Assembly: GCF_040958095.1 (NCBI RefSeq)
Contig: NC_091165.1
Span: 25,872,769 to 25,936,768, forward strand
From: Procambarus clarkii
Lineage: Eukaryota > Arthropoda > Malacostraca > Decapoda > Cambaridae
Reading direction: 5' to 3'
Length of the DNA: 64,000 bases
The translations under genes were made by a program, and so were the position numbers. Numbering within the stretch: position 1 is the first letter of the stretch; each line of letters begins with the position of its first letter. This document shows positions 27,901-43,500 of this stretch, piece by piece. The notes beneath the pieces were generated by a model. That model saw only the letters and a list, made by a program, of their open reading frames with translations, did no database searches and had not been told where the DNA came from.

Positions 27901-28543
27901 TCATGTGTTAATTTCATTGAAATTTACACCCACCCACATCAAAAGGATATCATCAGAGGCATATGCTAGATTGGCCAACATAAGAACTGCCTTTAGAAGC
28001 TTGTGTAAGGAATCATTCAGAACCTTGTATACCACTTGTGTCAGACCAGTTCTGGAGTATGCAGCTCCAGCCTGGAGTTCATACCTAGTTAAACATAAGA
28101 CAAAGATAGAGAAGATTCAGAGGTATGCCACCAGACTAGTCCCAGAACTGAGAGGTATGAGTTATGTGGAAAGGCTACTGAAGCTAAACCTCATGTCCCT
28201 GGAAGACAAAAGAGTAAGGGACATGAGGTTTAGGACACCACCTACAAAATTTTTAGAGGAATTGACAGGGTGGACAAACACACACTATTTAGCATGGGTG
28301 GAATGCAACCAAGGGAACACATGTGGAAACTAAGCACCCAAATTAGCCACAGAGATATTAGAAAGAATTTGCTCAGTGTCAGGATAGTTAAAAAATGGAA
28401 TGCATTAGGCATTGATGTGGTGGAGGCAGACTACATACACAGTTTCAAATGTAGATATGATAGAGCTCAATAGGCTCAGGATATAGGAGATGCAGACGAT
28501 TGTAATGCCCTTCAAATTGACCTGGATAAAATAAATATAAGAA

Positions 28544-28594
<51 letters not shown>

Positions 28595-31500
28595 CAACGA
28601 AGAAACCAATGCATGATGAATTATTAAACGTATTTAACCATGAAGGAAAATAACAAACAAGAAATTACTTGAGTAATTTTGTGTTAATCAACACATCAAC
28701 ATACATATATACAATATACTGTGTGCATGCAAATAAATAATATAATATATAATATAATATTGTGGGTGTACCTTCCTAATTATATTTGGGGAAACAAATG
28801 ACAGTTCCTGAGCCCCACTTCATAACCATTAATATAACTAGTGCACCATCTCAATAACTCTGTGGGTTTTGTTTTAACTCCATTTAAATGTGTGTGTGTG
28901 TAGTTTGACTTTGTGTGTATTCTTAATTGGTTTTTCTTATTGCATATGTGTATGTGTAAGCTGTTTCCCTCCATTATATATCCTCTCTTCCTATCTTACC
29001 CAGATCCAACTTTATCCTCAAGATACTCCCCTCTCACACTCCTCCTTTCCTCTCCCCTTTCCTTCCATGTCCACCCTCTCTCCCAGTCTCCATCTCATCC
29101 CACCGTCTGCACATTTTGTCCCCTCCACTTTTCCCCCAGCATCCCTGCCCTCTCATATCTCGCCCTTCTCTTCCAGCCTTCCCCTTTCCTATCTTCTCCA
29201 CACCCCTGTCCCAATCTCCCTCTTTCACCCTTTCCTTGCTGGAAAACATTCTCCAAAAATGTTTGAAAACAAACCCCTCCTGGATTATTGCATATCCAGG
29301 CCTGGAGACCTTCAAAAGGTCTTCAATTTCTTCAAAATGTCAGATGTAACATGAAAGAGGAGCAACGGGTTCAAACTCAACAAACCACAATGCAGGACAG
29401 AAAACAGGAGATGACTTTTCCCCCTTAGGGTTGTAATCCTGTTGAACCGCTTACCCGCCAAAGCCGTAAACGGCAAAACTCTGCTGGGTTATAAATACAG
29501 CTGGAAGATCATCAGGGCAAATGGGAGGACCTTTGACAAGCTGCCAGCTTCCTGTCCTCATTGAGGCCACTAGTGTTGGTGGCCCTTGGGTAAATCAGGT
29601 AAATACACTAACTGGATCTGGTCTTGAGCCTGCTCAATTGTCCTGGGAACCATTCATGAACATTCTAAGAGGCATGAGGCAGGGGACCAGGTGTTGGTGT
29701 AGATACAATACTGTCATTTGGTGGCAGTTTATAAGAGCATTACAGTATTTGGCAGCCAAGAAGGGCTTTGAAAGGCTTACATGTATTTGAGAGAATGGAA
29801 ATTGAGTCGCCTTCAGTGTATATATCTGTGGTGACAATTATAAAAGTTGCATCTTATTTAGACATCAAAGAATACATTTTCTCTAAACCTGTTTATTATA
29901 CCTGGCACTATTCTGAATAAGTGCTTATTATATCATAGTTCATCAATGTAGATACTGTAATTTAAAATTTTAGTAATCATAGTTTCCTAAGTGCTGTCAT
30001 TGAGTTTTAGATGATTTATGCTTTACCATAAGATTTTATGGAGTGTTATATGCAGTTTTAAATTTTTACTTTTAAATTAGGAAGAATAAGTTGTAGATTT
30101 ATGATAATTGGCTTGGTTTTTATTAATTAACTTTTTTTTTTTTTTTTTGCTACATTCATGAGGTGAGCATGTAGCCATGCATATTGACCACAGATGAAGT
30201 CATTGGTCATTAGTAATGTTTATATTATTTTGCTTCTGTAATTCTCTAGCTCATAATATTGAAAAAAATAAGCTTAATAGTTAACCATTACAAGCAGGAA
30301 GTATCTCCTTTCTCGCTTTAAACTCTTCACTGCTCATCTCTGTCTTCATTTCAAGCGGTCTAAGGACAGGAAGAAAACGCTCATCATGCTAGAGGACGGC
30401 ACGAACCAGGTAGCCCCCGGTGCTCATATTGCTGCTTCCTGCCCTCGAGCATCTTATAAAGAAACCTTAACTATGTTTACTGGTTCAGCTTTTAAGGGAA
30501 AACTATTTTGCTATGAGTTGAAATTTCTTGTAAAATGTTGCATAAAAACAGAGTTCTGCATTTGTGATAACTTTTTTGGTGTTGGAAAAGGCAGATATAA
30601 GGATGGATGTGGGCAGGAGCTTTGACATTTATTGCTCGGTAAAGTAATGAACCAATTTGAGTGGTGTCAGTATTTTGTTGTCAATTCATGATTTGATCAG
30701 TGCTTATTCATATAAAAAGTGTCATTGTCTATCTTGCCCAGATCCTCTTGTATATTTCTTATCTTGTGTTTCAAATATTTTGCAGTTTCATCTTTGGTAT
30801 TTACAAGGTACTGTGGTATTGTTCCTGGGAATCTTTGCTTACACTGGTACATATAGTTGCACACGATACAAATTTCCTCATTAGTGAGTTGTTATTGCAG
30901 AGAATAAGTCACAATAATGTGATTAAAAACAAATAGTTCAACTTCTGCATTGTATATGAAGTGAAAGAAAAGTAAATGTTTTGGCCTGGTATCACTTTCC
31001 TTTCATTTAATATATGAGGGTTGCATTATTTATAGATTTATTTTTATATTTGTAATACATATTTTGCTTTGTAATGTTAAATGCAATACATAAGTTCATC
31101 AATCCATATCTGTTTCAAAAGACAGTTAGTTTCTGATTTTGACTGAACAATATATTCAGGAGTCTCATTAATACTGATTATTTGCACTTGCTCTTATGTG
31201 AATGGAGCTTGCTTAGTTATTCTCTTATGGTAGTTCATTCATTATTAATTCTTGTGTGTTTATTACTGTTCTGATGAAGCAACACTGGGATTAGTCATTT
31301 CTTTTAGAAACTATTAGTTTAATAGTTGTTCTTTCTGTTACATAGATTTATCTCTAATGTTAAAGTAGACTGTAACAGTATTTACTTGTGAAATCTTGTA
31401 TTCTTTTAATTCTTGCTCAGTTCTCTACTAAAATGTGTGGCTTCATGGCATGCTTGTAGCTTCTCGGCTACATCTCTCATTTTGACTTTGTGAATTAATT

Positions 31501-34500
31501 TTCTCACCATCATATGCCTGTATATAAAAACTGTATAATATTTTCATTTTTCTGTTATAATGAAAGTTTCTAATATTGTTCAGTTTTTCACCACTTTGTA
31601 CAGTCATCTAAACAATTTATGGCAATTATGCATTTTCATTGTTCTTCGGTAGTGTTTGTAAATTTGGAGCAAGTTATTGTTCTTACAGATTCTTGCACTG
31701 AATGTAACTGAATTCATCACTTAATTTTAAGTTTTGGTATCAGACGGGGTAAGAATGCAGACAGCAGTAGTTTTTGAAACATTTATTGCACTTTCAAATA
31801 ATGGAAACTATTGTTCAGTGCAAGTTATATTGTTGTCTAGGCACATCAAATGATATATATTTTTCCGTTGTTTGAATACCAAATGATGCCAAATAATTTT
31901 CATTGCAATAAACAGATGTCATTGAATCACTCAGCATCCAGGAATACAGTAGCCCGTTGCTTAGGTATCGTCACTATTGTGATGGCCGAGTACGTGTCTG
32001 TCCTTGCCCTGGACTGTCAGTCGACAGTGCACACTTACCAGGCCAACAACACAATCACCTACTTCTCCTCCAACCCCCCTGTTTACTACCCATCTTCTCC
32101 AGCACCCCTTCACCGTTATCCACATCCCATCCCTAACCATCTCCACAAACCATACACCGACACCCCTCATAGGCCCACACTCACAAAACTCATACTTTGT
32201 GCCCACACAAACTACTCATTACCAGTCAGCATCCACTGTACACCCACCTTGCCCACTGTACACCCACCTTGCCCACTGTACACCCAACTTGCCTACTGTA
32301 CACCCACCTTGCCCACTGTATACCCACCTTACCCACTGTACACCCACCTTGCCCACTGTACACCCACCTTGCCCACAATGTAAATGCACCACCCATTATT
32401 CACCCACCTACATTCCACACCCAACCACTATACAGTACTGTGTACTCCCACTCAAACAAATTAATAGGAACAAAATTCTTCCATCCATCCCAACTTCTGT
32501 TGTTCTGGCATTGGTATGAGATGGACCATTTTTTTATGACAATGTTTAAAACAATACGAAGTGCATTTGTAAAATGCATTTATTAATATTTGAACATATT
32601 CATAATACTGTATAAACAAATATGATGTAATACAGAAAAAGAATCAGAAATACAGAATACAGTATTGTATGTAAGAAACAAATGTAAAGGGGCCCACATG
32701 CTTTCCGGACACCTTGGGACCTAGACTGAACGCTTAACTTGTTGTGTTCAGATAAGTGGCTCGTAAAAATTGACAATTTTATTGCAGAAATTCAACAGTA
32801 TTTTGTTTGTACTCACCAATATGAGAAGTTCTGCTCCCTTTGTTAACTTTACGATTACATTGATGGAACATTGTTACTTGGATGGAAAAGGTGGTGGTGT
32901 TTGTTTATGTTAGGTTGACTAAAGTGAGCCATCCATCAGTGTATGAACACTGCTCAAGTGGCACCCAATGTAGTCACTGGGCAAATGAGGCCCATCTCCC
33001 ACCCATACACCCTCCACTACCCCTGGGCAGTAAGGCCTGGCAGGCGCTGACCTTACAACCTTATTGCACATTTTTATTTGGACCGCCCGCCTCGCCAGTT
33101 GATCAGACTTTTCAAGGGAGAGCCCCTTGTGGCTCCCTGAAGCTACTATATTGATATAGTGCCAGACTACAAGTTGTCATCATTCGTGGAGTCCTGTTTG
33201 ATCTACCGGGAACCAAGATCCAGAACCTGCCCACCTCAGAGGCTTGGAGCAGTGACATGTATGAAAAAGGTTATGATCCATCAGAATCAAGACTTTCAAT
33301 TGTAAATACTCAACCCATCATCCTGATTAGATAGTACTCTTTGTAACTATGTGCACTGTAGTACAAACATTGACATGCTAAGGAATTTGTAGAATTTGGT
33401 ACTACTGTATTCATTTTATAAGAGCCTGAAAAAATGAAGCTAAAAAAAAAAAACTTAAATATTTCTATGCCTGGTATAGCACCCTTATATACTCTATTAG
33501 GCCTCAGATAACATGTATTAGGCCTAGGAAGGTTAGGTTAGTTTATTTTGTCTGCAACATGAATAGAAAATCTTTTCCAGCCTGTCCAAATTCAATAGTA
33601 CAGATTTCTACTTTCTAATTGCATTAAATGTCAAGACAGTACATGAACTATGGTCCTCATCATCACTATAAGTACAAGTACTACCAAAACAGGAGGATGG
33701 GCTGAAATACTTGACAACAATAATTCCATCAGGAAATATTGTAAAAGTGACAGGCGAGTAGGTGGGTGTATTCTAGGACTGATAAACATAAAGGCGTGTA
33801 CAGTACTTTATATGAAATGTAACGAAAAACATTTACATGGTACAATACACTAGACATACTAATTTTGCCCTTCATAAGGAAATATACTATAATTAATTAT
33901 TATACAAAATCATCTTAACAAGAGTTGAAATTAATTACAATATGAGGCATATTTAATCACTTTTAAAGTGGGGGTGGGGGCTACCTGGTAAACTCAGTCG
34001 TGTTACATGCCCCTGACTGCATACCATCCGTCTTTTTCTTAATTAGAATAATTTGGAGCAAGAAATAAGTCTAGTGGCAATATTAATCAGGTTTGTGGTA
34101 AGAGGAGATAGTTTAGCTGCTACAATATACTGTACTCAATGTATTGATCATAAGAGAGAGAATTGGTCATGAAAATAGAGTGGTTGCACTGTTCCAAAAT
34201 TAGCAAAGGATTATGGCTGCAGGTACTAGCAATATTTCTGATATACTAAAGCAAAAAAGAAAAAATTAAAGTTTGCTGCTAATAATAGCTCTTCTGTACA
34301 GTGATACCTTAATTGGTCACTCAGGGGTGACATGGTAACTGGACATTTACTGCAAAGGTAAGTAAATTAAAATATTTGCGTACAGTACTGGTGTTTTGAA
34401 AGTTTCGGTAGTACAGTTGGGTTCGTTCTCGACTCGTAAGCGGGAATCCTGGGTTCTAGTTCCAGGCAGGACAGTAATGATTGGGCATAATTCTTATCAC

Positions 34501-37500
34501 ATGATGCTTGTTCACCTAGCAGTAAATAGGTACCTGGGAGTTATTTAACTGTTGTGGGGTTCCATCCTTGGAAGAGTCAGTAGTTTGGTCTCTGGAGGAA
34601 CTCAATATATGCCTAACATATATATATGTATATGCAGTCTGCCTGTCCCCAACAAAATTAATTAGTATTGTTTTATAATTATGTTCTCAAAGTTATATTC
34701 TTAGAATTCATCATGATATACTCACATTACTCATTAATTGCACTCCATAAACTCATTATTCTTTCTGTGCTCATTACAACACCACCCACAACATCTTCAA
34801 CACCACCTCCACCCTCTTCTGCCACCACCACCACCACCACCACCTCCACCCTCTTCTGCCACCACCACCACCACCACCTCCACCCTCTTCTGCCACCACC
34901 ACCACCACCTCCACCCTCTTCTGCCACCACCACCACCACCTCCACCCTCTTCTGCCACCATCACCACCACCACCTCCACCCTCTTCTGCTGCCACCACCT
35001 CCTCCACCCTCTTCTGCCACCACCACCACCTCCTCCACCCTCTTCTGCCACCACCACCAACATTTCCTCCACCCTCTTCTGCCACCACCACCTTCACCCT
35101 TTTCTGCCGCCACCACCTCCTCCACCCTCTTCTACTGCCACCATTCCCTCTATCGTCTTCTGCTGCCACCACCTCCACATTCAGTATTATGTAACACTGT
35201 TCTGTATTCTGAGATATGCATGGTATAGAGTCCAGGGATGCCTTCCTTGATCAGCTGTGATCACAATGTATTTAGATTAAACTCTGCAATTGGATGCATG
35301 TGTAAATAATTAATGTTTGTCACCACAGATGTTTTATAATTAACCACACGACTTGACACCACGTATAATGGGTTTTGGTGTAAACTTCCTCACCTGGTCA
35401 CCTCCCCCTTGTGGTTTTATGATGGTGTTTTGCTAACTCATAATTACATTTGTTTCATATAATAACAATTGATGCATACACTTGTCTTATTCACTATTAT
35501 TATTATTCTTAACAGAATTTTCAGGTGCATGCATTTTTCATGATGCTGAATAATTTAGCTTTTATATATTTAATATTATGATTTTTTTTGTCTTCATATT
35601 TGTACATGCTACTAAGTGTATGGATTAAGTGTTTGTGTTGCAAAAGCATTGTATGAGAATGGCCTGACCTTGTTTTACAGGGTGTTGACAAATATCTGCA
35701 TAGAGTGAGTACCATCTGCTACTTCTTGACAGTCCTGCCTTCATTACAGCAACACTGGGCAAACCTCAACTACATTTTGTGCTTAATATTTCCAATACAT
35801 ATTAGCAACTGCTTGCATAGAGGCCTCTAGCTTGACTTTGTGCATTTTACATCCCTGATATTTAGAACAGTTGATGTGGTTATTTTTCTTGTTACATTTT
35901 TCAGCTATTTACTTTGGCATTCTTAATTTGTATAGATTCTAATATGATTATGACTTTATTATCAGGTATTGGATTCATAGACAACTTCAGTACATGTAAT
36001 TGGTTAGTAACTTTGATTAACATATATCATGGTCTGCACCATAGGAATAAGGACATGGGAACATCTGGAAATGGAAAAACAAACAAATATTAAGATGCTT
36101 GATACATATAACTAATCTACAAAGCACGGTAACTTTAGGTTGCTCACCTGGCGTGCCTAGTTTTGACAGTTTCAAAGCATTATATGATAAAGTGCTGGAA
36201 AGACAGGACACCACGAGCGTAGCTCTCATCCTGTAAGTAAACTTGGGTAATAACAATTTTCAGCCGTCAATTATGACATTTATCCTTCAACCCACCTCTC
36301 CTTCCTCTGGTGTGATATCATCATATGAATGCCACTGCACCAGGCGTTTCTTAAAACAGTGTTCACTCGAATGCTACTTGGTGTTTAAACGCTGTGCGCC
36401 TTACTGGTATATTGCTATTTTATCTAGATTAAGGACACATTAGGTTGGGTAAGAACCTCTGAAATGAATACATTATGTTCTGGAATAGATTACACTTTGT
36501 GAATCTTTGGTTAGTGATCCATACACTGTTGCTAATACAATACAGTAATTTACATTTTAGGGGTGAGGTCAAAATGAAGATTTTGAATTCAGTTACTGTA
36601 CTGCTATTTCTTGTAAAAATTTACATATTCATCACAAAACAAACTGTGATTATGTTGCTGAACAAAAAACTAAGCTTTTCTTTAAATTATATTTAATTTG
36701 TTGTGGAGTTTAGACATGAACCATTTATCATGAACCTAGTCTAACAGTTCCAGCCACTTGTGTTGTAGCTTCAGTAACTAATGTTGGACTATTGCATCGA
36801 GAACTAAAAGATGATGATAATGTTCCATGTAATTACCTAATTGTAATTACGGGATGATATCTTCTATTGGTGTCTTATCTTCCCAGTGCTCTTGTCATAT
36901 GATGCTCTGTAACTACAGTACTGACAGTTTTGCCCTCCATGACCTTCTTTTAATTTGTTTTATCAAAAAGAGAACTTTCTAATCATTTTTTCCAGCACCT
37001 TTGTTTCCTTAGTTCGAATCTATGATCTCTTATTCTTGAAGTTGCAAGTTTCGGTAATGTGACAGCAGGAGTTTGTGTTTTGTGAATAGAGTTGAGAGAA
37101 TTGTGCAGCAGGTAGTTGTCAGTTGTGTGTGTATGTATGTACTCACCTAGTTGTGTCTGCAGGATCGAGCATTGACTCTTGGATCCCGATATGTGTATGT
37201 ATGTATGTATGCATGTATGTTCAAAGTGTGTGTGTGTCTATCACAGGTGGTTTGTGGGAAAGTTCATTTTGTATGGTAGGAGGGTTTTTATGTGGCAAGT
37301 GGCAGAATATACTGCCTGAGGGGCAGATTAGGAGATTCTGTTGAACGTGAAGGTGGGGGGGGGGAAGAGTATCACATCCTTTAAGAGCAACAAGAGTGAT
37401 GCTAAACCACATTGCTAAATCTTTATAGTAAATATTATCCAGAAAGCCCTGGCTGTAAGCCTTCAGCAGTCTTGGAAATGATATTTTGCCGCATGATGGA

Positions 37501-40500
37501 TAGAAATGGATTCTCCAGCATCACGAAGAAGGTTTTAAATTTTAAATTACTGGTATTTTTTTGTCCAATTTATACTTTATAATGATAAAAAAGTCTTAAT
37601 TTGTAAAAACTAATTCAGGGATCAAATAAATTTTGTGCTACATGGGTATTATTGAGTTGTAGCTTAGTGTGCCTTGTATTTTGTAATCATTGTTTACGTC
37701 TGTGGTCTTCCTATCATGAAAATTTGTTTGTATTATTTTTTAAATTTTGTATGTACTGTATATTGTGATAAACATTGTGGGTATTTATTCTGATTTAAAA
37801 TACACTATATACAAATAAGGAATGATTTTGCACAGTGATTACCATTTGGACCCGGGAGCTCATTATTTAATCCTGATTTGGTAAATTGTATCACACTATT
37901 CTGTTTCGGTAAACAGTAGGTTAGTTGTATAAGATCATCGATTGCAGATAACAGGAGTTGTACATGTGCAACTGTTATGTTTGGTATTTTGAGGTTACAG
38001 CACTGCAGTAAATGTTGGTATAATTGTCAAGTAAACATAAAATGCTAATTTGCTAGTAAATTATAACAGATTACAAGGGATTCTCATTCCTTGAAGCACC
38101 TGACCATGTGATACAAAAGTACTGTAACAAAGGTTATAATTATTAAACGTTTTTTGATCCATAAACATTACAGACATAAGTTATTCCTTTTACAGTCTTA
38201 TTCTTGAAGATTAAAAACTGTATACAGTAGTATATCAGTGATTTATTGGTACTGGGGCAGTGTGACTACTGTGGGTAACATTCTGGTGTCAGTGTTATGC
38301 CATCATGCTGAGCTCCATGCAAGGATCCAGAGACATTGATTGGGTTTGGTGTAAATAAACTTATTTAGTGAGTGTGATAATTACAGCCAATGTGTGTTGG
38401 TCTGATTGCTGCTTTTTTTTTAAACCATGGTTTAATTTTTTTATCACACTGACAGAAAAGCAAATGCATGTGAATGGTTAGTGTCATAAATGTTGCACAC
38501 CATGGGCATGTGCATGTTAATGTTGTGTTCATGCACTTGTGCTTTGTGAAGTGTTCATGCACTTGTGCTTTGTGAAGTGTTCATGCACTTGTGCTTTGTG
38601 AAGTGTTCATGCACTTGTGCTTCGTGAAGTGTCCATGCACTTGTGCTTCATGAAGTGTCCATGCACTTGTGCTTCGGTTATACTTGATAATTAGAATTTA
38701 ATGAGGCTTAATATTATTCCTGTTTATATATTGTGTAATACATGTTGATATCATGTATGTAGGAAACACTGGTGACTCTAACACAGGTAGGCTACGCTAC
38801 CAGAACACTGGTCGTGTGTTTTTACATAATATATTCTGTATTTTCTACTAGCTAAAAAACATTATAACTTAGTGAACACCTTTTATAGTGCAGTAGCAGC
38901 ACTCACTGCAATAGTAGTAATTATTCCTCTGTAACTTGTTCATTTATCTAAGCTCAGAAAAACTGTAAGCTTGGCATGGAAGGCTTCACATTTTGGCATG
39001 TAAATATATTGTATAATCTTTGGAAATAAAAATACAGTATGTTTATACATATTCTACTTCATTTAGTTGGAAGACACTATAGACACTTATTAGCAAAGAA
39101 ATATTCGTAGCAATGACAATGTATAATGACTTGAAACTGTGATAATAATTACATATCACATACTTTTCATATCACTTGCACTTTGTTCAATACATTTGCT
39201 AATGTTTTACGCTACCTAGTTTCTCTAGTAATATGAATAGATTATTTGCAGAGATAAAAAGAAAATTAAACTGAACTGGTGTCTTCGTTGAGCAAAATAA
39301 TTATTATTGGTTTCACATTAAGTAACTCCTACATAAAGAGCATGATGATCTGTGCTTAGATATTAAATGATGCTGTAACCATAATGAATTTTCAATGTAT
39401 AAAATGGTATATATAGCAAAGAGTATAATATGTTTGATAAGCTTTCATTATCTGTGCAAATATAGTTTGAAAAATGTACAGTGATCAAATAGTTAGCACC
39501 ATAGTTAGCTCCTTATAGTAGAATGGCAATAAGCTACTGTAATGTCATGTTAGTCTTCACATTATAAAATACAGTAAACACATATGCCAATTTATATACG
39601 TACATTTGCTGGAGATAATTGCAACAAATTTTCTATATCATAAATATAAAGTTAATTATATATTATTAAAAATTTGTAAGAAAGATAAATATATATGATA
39701 CTGTAAATAAAAAGTTAAGAACACTAGGAGGAAAAGAGAGAGAGGGACATCTTGTAGAAACTTAACACGTTACTTGTAAACAAATTCATCTACTTACACT
39801 GTATATTAATTGTTAATATTTTTACTGTCAGGTCTACAATGCTATGAACGAACATCCTGAGGCACCGACTGTGGGAGAGGTACCGAAGGTAATGTCTTCC
39901 TCATGATATATCCTTCAGTAGTTATTGCACAACCTTATGTATTATGATTAATAAATATAAATGTTAAATGCTAAACACTAGTGACTTGTCAGACACTACA
40001 GCAGTAAGGGAGGTTAATAAATTATGTTGATGAAGCAAACTGAAGTGGTAAACAAGATGGAATGAAACTGACTTATAATGGGGGTTTAATGTCTCATTGA
40101 AAAATTGTTTTGAGTGGAAAAATTCACCAAAGTCAACAACAACCAATTAATCCAAACAATAACACTTAGACATCATTCAGAAAATGTAACTAGAATATTG
40201 CATTGACTCTTGGTGAGTATTCTCATTTTATTTTATTACTGTTCTGTATTATTATTATTATTATTATTAAAATATTATGGGATGGCAGGAGGTTTTAACC
40301 ACTTTCTCTAACAATACACCTTATTCAAACTGTCAGCCCTGAGGTGGTCAGTGACTATATTTACACTGCTCACCAGTACTATAATTTATTTTAATTTTTT
40401 AATAGCTTTTTCAGTATTGTAAATTAAACTGAAGTTTGAACCCCTATGCTTTTATATGTTGAATATTTATTCCTCTGAAAGTAAGTTAGGCAGATACTGG

Positions 40501-43500
40501 TATACAGGACAAATCTCCAGTCCATTTCTGAACTATTGCTTTAGGATGCTTCCTCAAGTATGATCCCTGTGTTTCCATGGATATCAGATTGTGAAGAGAG
40601 GCAGAGGCAGTATACAACATATTACTACAGAGAATGTACAGACATCCCTTCAAAATCATATTGTGCTCACATACACCCTCTTTCTGGACGAGCCCTTTGG
40701 TGGCTCCTTGAAACAAGCTCACTGAGATAGCTTCTCACTACCGAGTTACATCAATCTTACGAGTCTTAGTGGCCTACCGGGAAGCAGAGCCAGAACATGG
40801 CCCTCTTATAGATGGGCAAAGAGCTGGGCATTGTTATGATCATCCACACCAAGAAAGCATCCAGAAAGTAGATGAAGCAATACAAACAATAAAGCGAGTG
40901 CATGGTTCATAAAATGAAGCACCAAAAACTAAGACTCCACACAAAACTCCACAAATTGTTCACTAAAGGCTTAGTCCGAACCCCTAACCCCCTATCGCAC
41001 AAAAGCTGCCAACGGATTGTAACCCAGAGTCTGGCGTCAGTAGATCATGAACCTGATATGGATTGGCAGGGGGGGGGGGGGGGAAGGAGCCTGGGGAGAC
41101 ACTGTGGCTCCGAGTGCAACATTTCATTACATTCAGCATTGGTTTTTGTCCCAATATCCACTGTGTAGTGATTCTTATTTGTGAGGTAATATGCAGCATG
41201 GCTCAGATCAGTGGGATAACCAGGTGGGCTTGTGGATAGTGAGAGCCTTTCTTTGGTGATCAGCATTGTCAAGTGAAGGCTTAGATGGGCTTCGATTTTG
41301 TATGGATTGACCTCTTAAGAGTAATTGCCTACTGGATATATTTTTGTTTTCCTCCAATGACTTCTTCAGTGCAATATGAACATGTAGGGATGTCTGAAAC
41401 TAGCACTTAGTGCTGTTGTGCATGTTACCATGTAAGACTCGCCCCATGATCTCCTGACCCAATGATAGTGGGATTTTACTTGAGGGAGCAGCCAAATGCT
41501 TCAGCTTAGAAAGGAGCTTTTCATATTGCATCAATCTTGTTTTTCTTTTTAAAATTTTTCATCATTACAGGTGATGCCACATAGAAATGCTATCATTGAG
41601 TTCCATGCTGGGTCTTGTGCCGTTATGGAAAATATTGGGAAATTCCAAGTAGCTATTTGTCGCAGTGGCAGAACTGACAATGAAGTTAGCATCAGGTGAG
41701 GCATCTAAATTGTGGTTTGTATAGAAAAATACACTAATCAATGCAATAATGAAATAATTACAAGAAATTTTGTCATTGTGACAAGTCATGCTAATGAATA
41801 GAATTCTGTTGAATATTATATGTAGGTGAAAATCATTGGAGCAGGACGGGGATCGCAGCAGCATCCTGGGTAATCCCAGATGCACTATTTAACCCGTGGA
41901 CCATGACGTGGGTTAAGATGTACATCTTAACCCCATGTCATATCTTACAGTACACCTGTACTGTAATTTTATAATTAGTAAAAACTGGTAATTAATACAG
42001 AAATGAAGTAAGTTCTGTGTACTTACTATGAACTTAAATTATGTTAATAATTATTTTTGATGCACCTTTATAGGGTTGAGACTATAGACGGAACAGCAAC
42101 AGAGGAGCAGGATTATGTTGCAATCAACGAGGTTGTCACTTTTCAACCAGGCGAAACAGAGAAGTTTGTAAGTATTGCTTTTGTTAACTTGGCACAAAGA
42201 CACTTTTCTTTAGTACCATTAATAATAAATATGGTCAGATAGTCCTAGTAAAATGTTTGCTTGCACATATTTTGTTTTGTTTGTTTCTCTACCGTGTACT
42301 TTCACTGGAACGTGTGGTTCAGTCACGCAGAGACTGTGTTCTAATAAAGAGTTCAAACCAGTAAAATCTTTTGAAAAAAAAAGCAAATATTTCAAATGGG
42401 CAGTGATAATGTTATAACAAAGGGGTCGTTCAAACATATAGATCAAGCAAGTAATGACTGTTGAAGTAGATAGTTAAGCAAACAATCACTATTGCAATAT
42501 GTAGTTGAAATTAGTAACTGCTGCCACAGCTAGTTCAAACATGCATTATGCTGTAGATATGATTCAAATATGCAGTATGCCATACATATGATTCAAACAA
42601 GCATTGAGTGTGATCAAAGAGTAGGACTCAATGTGGAGGTACTGCATATCACAATGATAAATACATAAATGGAATATGTAGGTTGATTTACATATTAACT
42701 ACATATGGCAGCCACTTTATTTCCTAAATGGTTATATCCACAAAAGTGTTTAGCAATCTTTGAAACATCACTACATGCTTGAAAATGCTGTATTCTTAAC
42801 AAGAATATTTTATAAAAGACAGCAAGCTTAGTTAAATTTCAGTTGTGTTGGAGACTGTCAGGTGCAACAGTGGTGTGGGACGGTAAACCCCCACGGAACA
42901 TGTGCAACAGTGGTGTAGGACAGGAAACTCCCACGGAACATGTGCAACACTGGTGTGGGACAGGAAACCCCCCACGGAACATGTGCAACAGTGGTGTAGG
43001 ACAGGAAACTCCCACGGAACATGTGCAACACTGGTGTGGGACAGGAAACCCCCCACGGAACATGTGCAAGTACACAATTGGACTAAACCTGTCATTTAAT
43101 TAATAATTCAGCATAACTGTACATGGTATAATAGAGAAAGGTAATGTATGAGCAGTAAGATGTTGTGACACCGATGCTGAAGCTGGCAGATGATATTTAC
43201 CATGACTAACAAGGTTATTAATACTGTAGTTATATCGTGGCTGAGAATAAGAGCATTATATTGATAAATATAATGCTCTATAATTTATAATATAATAAAA
43301 AGCTGTATTGCAGTAATGACAGAGGGGGACACCTGCGAGGCCAGCTGTAGTTGAATATATTATAATGAAGACCTGCTGATGCTACAAGAATAGCTTAAAT
43401 ATGCTGAAGAAAAGCAAATATGTGCTGTACATTATGTCGATTATACAGAAATAATAATGAAGAGAAATATGATGAAGATACAATTGAGCATAACTAATTG

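Larger units (their letters stand above)
22635..30355 (+). other. Intron 6 (7.7 kb)
   Basis: Contains dispersed repeats (22861-23050, 23726-23900), a probable DNA-transposon remnant near 26460, a LINE fragment at 27920-28480, a (GT)n run at 28546-28592, a CT-rich stretch at 28975-29245 and two LINE 3' ends (25676-25765, 29262-29610). I see nothing specific in 23950-25670 apart from AT-rich sequence. Confidence 0.7.
30410..35680 (+). other. Intron 7 (5.3 kb)
   Basis: Contains a 20-bp minisatellite (32232-32376), dispersed repeats at 33060-33290 and 33453-33710, a SINE at 34398-34590 and a CCACCA-rich minisatellite (34778-35178). 30420-31980 is AT-rich without recognised features. Confidence 0.7.

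Noticed and set aside
34668..35250. Histidine/proline-rich open frames
   Set aside because: Low-complexity CCACCA repeat read in different frames; lies in intron 7 of the exchanger.
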